This document shows, piece by piece, positions 60,179-64,000 of a stretch of 64,000 nucleotides of DNA (the first letter of the stretch is position 1; each line of letters opens with the position of its first letter). The position numbers were made by a program, and so were the translations under genes. Location: the NCBI GenBank assembly GCA_014529385.2, contig CM043971.1, positions 61,226,209-61,290,208 of the forward strand, read 5' to 3'. The notes under the pieces were generated by a model that worked only from the letters and a program-made list of their open reading frames with translations, searched no databases and was not told where the DNA came from. Origin of the DNA: Adiantum capillus-veneris (taxonomy: Eukaryota; Streptophyta; Polypodiopsida; Polypodiales; Pteridaceae).

Positions 60179-63100
60179 ATGAGGGCGCCAGTGAGGAAAT
60201 CAGCATCCAAAGCGTCACCGGACAATGGGAAAAAGAAGAAGAGGACAATGGATGCAAAATCCCCTCGGAACATCGACACCCTAAATACGAGGGCTAGCAA
60301 GGGGGCCTCCTTTGTGGAGAGGGAGAAACGTGCTGTGTCCATGGAGACTTCATTTAAGCCTGGGCCTCTTTTTGCCGATGATGAGACTCCACGGTTATCT
60401 ACAACATCTAAAGGTAGGTGCTATGAGAGCTGTGCGTTTTCTGGTGATTTACCATTTTATTTTCCATGCATGCAAGCTTGTGCATGTCTTTTATCTGATG
60501 AGGTCTGCATTTGCTTTTTTTGCATGTAGCAAGTACATGTGCAAGTTTGGTATCTTCTTAGGAATTTAGGGTTTAGGAAAGTTACAAAGTTACATGTATA
60601 AGCTGCTCTTTAGATTGCTAACTTCCATGCATGCAAGTGCAAAAATTAGTATATGTTTTGCATGAGCATAGCACAAAGTTGAAGCTCAGTAGGGATGTGA
60701 GCATAACCAAATTTGGTTAGTACCAAATTTGGTACTAACCAGTACCAAGTTTGATACTAACCACTACCAAATTTGACTTTGTACACAACTGAATTTTGCA
60801 ATTGTCACCTGAATGAGATACATTCATTTCATTCCATGTGTTTTGTTTTGCACAACTGAAATGAGTCATATTGAGGGCATGTATTTACTTGCGTGTTGTT
60901 TCCACATCGCAGGAAAAAACAAGATGGAGGAGTACCCTATCTTGACAAAGTTCTGTTGTACAGCACAAGAGCTTCATGATGAGTATGGATTGAGCATGGA
61001 GGGGGTGTTGCCAAAGGATCTTACGGAAGATGACATCCCTGATGACCAGTGGCTCACTGTATTCAGGCATTCCAGCCAGAAGAAGACAAAGATTTACTTA
61101 AATCATGTGCAGCCACGGCTTCAGTATGAATGCAGGTTCCTGTTCCATAAGGTGTACCAAGCCCCACCATCATGTGGGGAGATCACTACAAAATTTTCCC
61201 GTTGTTTTGCATATGAGAAGTGTCATGCAGCCATAAAGGACCTTGCGGACCACAAGGTTGCATGGGCCAGGCTTGGTGAGAGTGTACTCAACATGTGTTC
61301 CTCCCGACCAGGAGGCTTGGAAAAGAAGGTTGAGAATTGGCGAAAGGCAAACGGTGCGTCCCAAGGAGGCCACCCGTCAAATACCAAGAATCCCTGACTT
61401 ACGCCAGTCGGTAGTATGCCCCCCACATAGAAAGTCCCCCCACAGCGTCATGAGGAGAAGACACCTGATTATATTGCGGACCTTGAAGCTATGTTTGGGA
61501 GAGTCCCTCGGACATGTGTCGGGGTAGCCGATAGGCTGAAAGAACTGACAATGTCTCTGAAGCAGAAGAAGGAAACACTCTTGAGGGCAGAGGGTTCCAA
61601 TAAACTTGTCAAGCAGATTATGGACGACATCAAGGAATATGAGACCCAACTGGAAACACTGAGAGAGGCCAACACTGGCGATGACGCAGAAATCAATGTG
61701 ATAGAAGCTGATTTGGCTGCCAATCGAAGGATGCTACATCGATACGGAATCAGTGAAGATATGTCATTGCTCGACAAGGAGATTCTAGAGCAATAGGTGC
61801 TGGTAGTTTTGGGAGTTTTTGGTAGAACTGTTTATGCTTGGTTTGGTGGGATTGGTAGTGTTAGGTACCTTTGGTAGAACTGTTTATGCTTGGTTTGGTG
61901 GGATTGGTAGTGTTAGGTACCTTTGATAGAACTGTTTATACTTGGTTTGGTGGGATTGGTAGTATTAGGTACTCATGGTAGAACTGTTTTTATTCTAGGT
62001 AGTTTATGGTTTCCTTCTGTCTTATGGTTTGGTATTTCTGGTACTATGAAGAAGTTTTGGTACTTTAAGGTACTTTTTGAAAGTGCTGCAAAAGGTGTTA
62101 TGGTAGTTTTATTTTGATAGCTTTGGTAGTTTTGGTACTTTTAAGTACTATTTGAAGTGCTGCAAAAGTGTAATTGGTAGTTTGATTTTGGTAATTTTGG
62201 TAGTTTTTGAAAGTGCTGCAAAAAGTGTTTCTTTGGTAGTCTTGGTAATTTTGGTTGTTTTGGTACTATTTGAAAGTTTGATTTTGGGAGTTTTGATACT
62301 TTTAGGTACTATTAGAAAGTGCTGCAATAAGTGGCTTTTGTAGTTTGATTTGGTAGTTTTGGTACTTTTAGGTACTATTTGAAAGTGCTGCAAAAAGTGG
62401 GTTTGGTAGTTTGATTTTGGTAGTTTTGGTAATTTTGGTACTTTTAGGTACTATTTGAAAGTGCTGCAAAAAGCTTGTTTGGTAGTTTGATTTTGGTAGT
62501 TTTGGGTACTTTTAGGTACTATTTGAAAGTGATGCAAAAAGCTTGTTTGGTAGTTTGCTTTTGGTAGTTTTGGTACTTTTAGGTACTATTTGAAAGTGAT
62601 TCAAAAAGTGGCTTTTGGTAGTTTGATTTTGGTAGTTTTGGTACTTTTAGGTACTATTTGAAAGTGATGCAAAAAGTGGCTTTTGGTAGTTTTGATAAGG
62701 TTTGGGTAGTTTAGTTCTGCATTGAGGGTATTTATATGTTTTTGGTACTATATGATTCCCGAGTTTGGTAGTTTTGGTGGTTTTGGTAGTTTGGGTTCTG
62801 TTTCGTAGTACAATACTTAGAAGTACCAGTCTTGATATGACTTCTTGGTAGTTTTTGAAACTAATTGAGACCGCTGGTTGTCAACAGGCTGAGTATGACA
62901 CTTTGGAGAAAAAATGGAAGGAAGGTCAAGAGCATACCCTATTTGTGAAGGAGATGTTGTCTGATATCAGGCTTGGGAAGAGGTTCCTACTATATCCTAG
63001 GCCCTAGGTTAATGATTTGGTAAATGTGATCCCGGTGTTTGGTATGTGTGTTGCATGCGGTGAGCCCTTGGAGTGCACACATGTAGTCGGAACCTTCATG

Positions 63101-63967
63101 CTAGAGTGCCGACACCAGTATCATCCCTTGTGCTTCAGTGCTCTGTTACAAAGCAGGGATCAGTGTGTCAAGCCGGGTTGTAATATGGTAATCTCTGATT
63201 TGGCAAAGTCTTGGGCCAGTGGGCTTCAAGTTGTCAAGAGTAAGTATGTGTGCATTTTTTAATACATATGCGCACTTGCAACTTAGTGAGGTTTTCATTC
63301 AAGTTAGTATGTCCTGTCTTTCTTTGTGTTTGCAGAGGAGCAGGATGCTGTAGTTGCTGACCAGCACGCCACAAATTCGGCTGCATGTCGAATATGGGAT
63401 GTGGATGAGGTGACAAGGGAGATATCAGATGTTCTCCATGATCTGAAGCAAGGTAATTCTGTAGGGAAAGACAATGTGACTGGGCAAAGATGTGAGGCAA
63501 TAGGTGACAGCGAAAGTAAAAGTGAGGAGGAGGCCAGAGATGGTAAAAAGACTAAGGACAAGGAGGAAGGTAAAGTCCCTGTTATTGTGGAGCTGGATGC
63601 GGAGGAAAGCTAGGATGATGCCAACACAAAGCTCAATGAAGCAACGGCCAAGAAGGGAGAGGAATAACCCACAAAGGGGGGTGTTGGGGAGGGGGTGGAA
63701 ACCACAAAGGGGAGTGAAGGGGAGGTCAAAGAGGGGTCGGAAGGCAACAAAGATCGGAGGGAGGCCGAGGATGAGCAGGAAGAAGTACTTGCGAACGATA
63801 TTGTTGTGGACAGCACCGACGACAGCGTTGATTCTACTGCTGCCGATACTGTTTCGAAGCGGAGAGGTGATTCCCCTGATTCCGTGACCTTGCAGGAACT
63901 TTTCTGTTTGCAGAGAAAGAAGCGCAATCGCGCCCGTGATCAATTATTCCATGCATGCAAACTGTAG
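60179..63967 (+). pseudogene. Transposon gene B, copy 2: frame intact except nonsense codons
   Basis: Exons 60179-60413, 60913-61796, 62888-63239 and 63336-63967, all with GT-AG introns and consistent phases. The start ATG matches copy 1 (MRAPVRK against MRTPKAK). Exon 2: KNKMEEYPILTKFCCTAQEL, KKTKIYLNHVQPRL, CRFLFHKVYQAPPSCGEITT, WARLGESV, then a coiled coil (LKELTMSLKQKKETLLRAEG onward). Exon 3: CVACGEPLECTHV, ECRHQYHPLCF, CVKPGC, a RING/PHD-like zinc pattern. Exon 4: acidic, then VTLQELFCLQRKKRNRARDQ near the end. Six in-frame stops: 61395 TGA, 61428 TAG, 61794 TAG, 63005 TAG, 63611 TAG and 63665 TAA. All fit single C-to-T changes of CGA, CAG or CAA. No frameshift was found. Function unknown. 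Confidence 0.7.
61797..62887 (+). repeat. GGTAC-rich intron, ~67-bp tandem unit
   Basis: The second intron of gene B. Units such as TTTTGGTAGTTTTGGTACTT, TTAGGTACTATTTGAAAGTG and CTGCAAAAAG repeat about every 67-76 bp (GGTACTATTT at 62371, 62447, 62515, 62582, 62649). Sense orientation as in copy 1, but a different unit. Confidence 0.85.
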
Positions 63968-64000
63968 CCAGTGAGAATCTATTGTATTCCGCACTTTGTG

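Larger units (their letters stand above)
59823..64000. mobile_element. Second two-gene TIR transposon, left part (continues past window)
   Basis: Begins GGGTGAAAGCATGGTTTGGT then GGTACAA, the same TIR in diverged form, followed by a CTTTGGAGGGAA block also found inside the right end of the first element. It interrupts the gypsy LTR after TATA; copy 1 at 55241-55250 is unoccupied. Gene B follows on +, so the element is inverted relative to the one at 33.8-45.0 kb. Gene A and the other TIR should lie within about 7 kb past the window. Confidence 0.8.

Overview
The window looks like nuclear DNA of a land plant with a large, repeat-rich genome. The evidence is plant-type Ty3/gypsy and Ty1/copia retroelements, PBS sites matching initiator-Met tRNA, short GT-AG introns and very long (CT/GA)n and (CA)n tracts. 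A seedless plant such as a fern is my guess; the sequence does not prove it. There is no bacterial or organellar gene, no rRNA and no functional tRNA gene. Almost everything is mobile DNA, nested and decayed, so most protein-coding stretches are pseudogenes.

Layout. 1-3.84 kb: two convergent genes, a partial unknown gene on + and a decayed transposase-like gene on -. 3.85-5.9 kb: minisatellite and a dispersed repeat. 6.5-7.9 kb: microsatellites, a tandem array of a tRNA-derived SINE-like unit, and a TTAGATT-rich repeat. 7.9-9.9 kb: a LINE fragment (-) with ORF1 and endonuclease but no reverse transcriptase. 11-22.8 kb: a Ty3/gypsy element (+) with an extra ORF after pol, into which two copies of a TTAA-flanked TIR element have jumped. 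23.0-24.9 kb: 3' end of another LTR element (-). 24.9-25.9 kb: chromodomain end and LTR of a chromovirus (+), whose U3 is packed with heat-shock-element-like repeats. 26.5-27.8 kb: Ty1/copia remnant and a SINE-like head. 28.1-29.2 kb: FCP1-type phosphatase pseudogene (-). 29.6-33.8 kb and 45-47.5 kb: CCATAGG-rich repeats.

33,848-44,987: an 11.14-kb DNA transposon with 27-bp terminal inverted repeats and a 4-bp target duplication. It is filled by two convergent multi-exon genes: gene A (transposase-like, +) and gene B (RING-like zinc-binding protein, -). 47.5-59.8 kb: two copies of a long Ty3/gypsy LTR in minus orientation. The first is split by a complete 5.9-kb non-coding LTR retrotransposon (48,750-54,654, TSD TTATA). 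The second is joined through a PBS to a gag gene. 59,823 to the window end: the gene-B half of a second, inverted copy of the two-gene transposon.

The most novel item is this two-gene TIR transposon family. Its ends, target duplication and empty sites can be read directly. Its genes carry introns crowded with sense-strand GGTAC motifs that also occur in the TIR. In the 60-64 kb copy the gene B frame is open across four exons except for six nonsense codons, all explicable as C-to-T changes, as expected after cytosine methylation.
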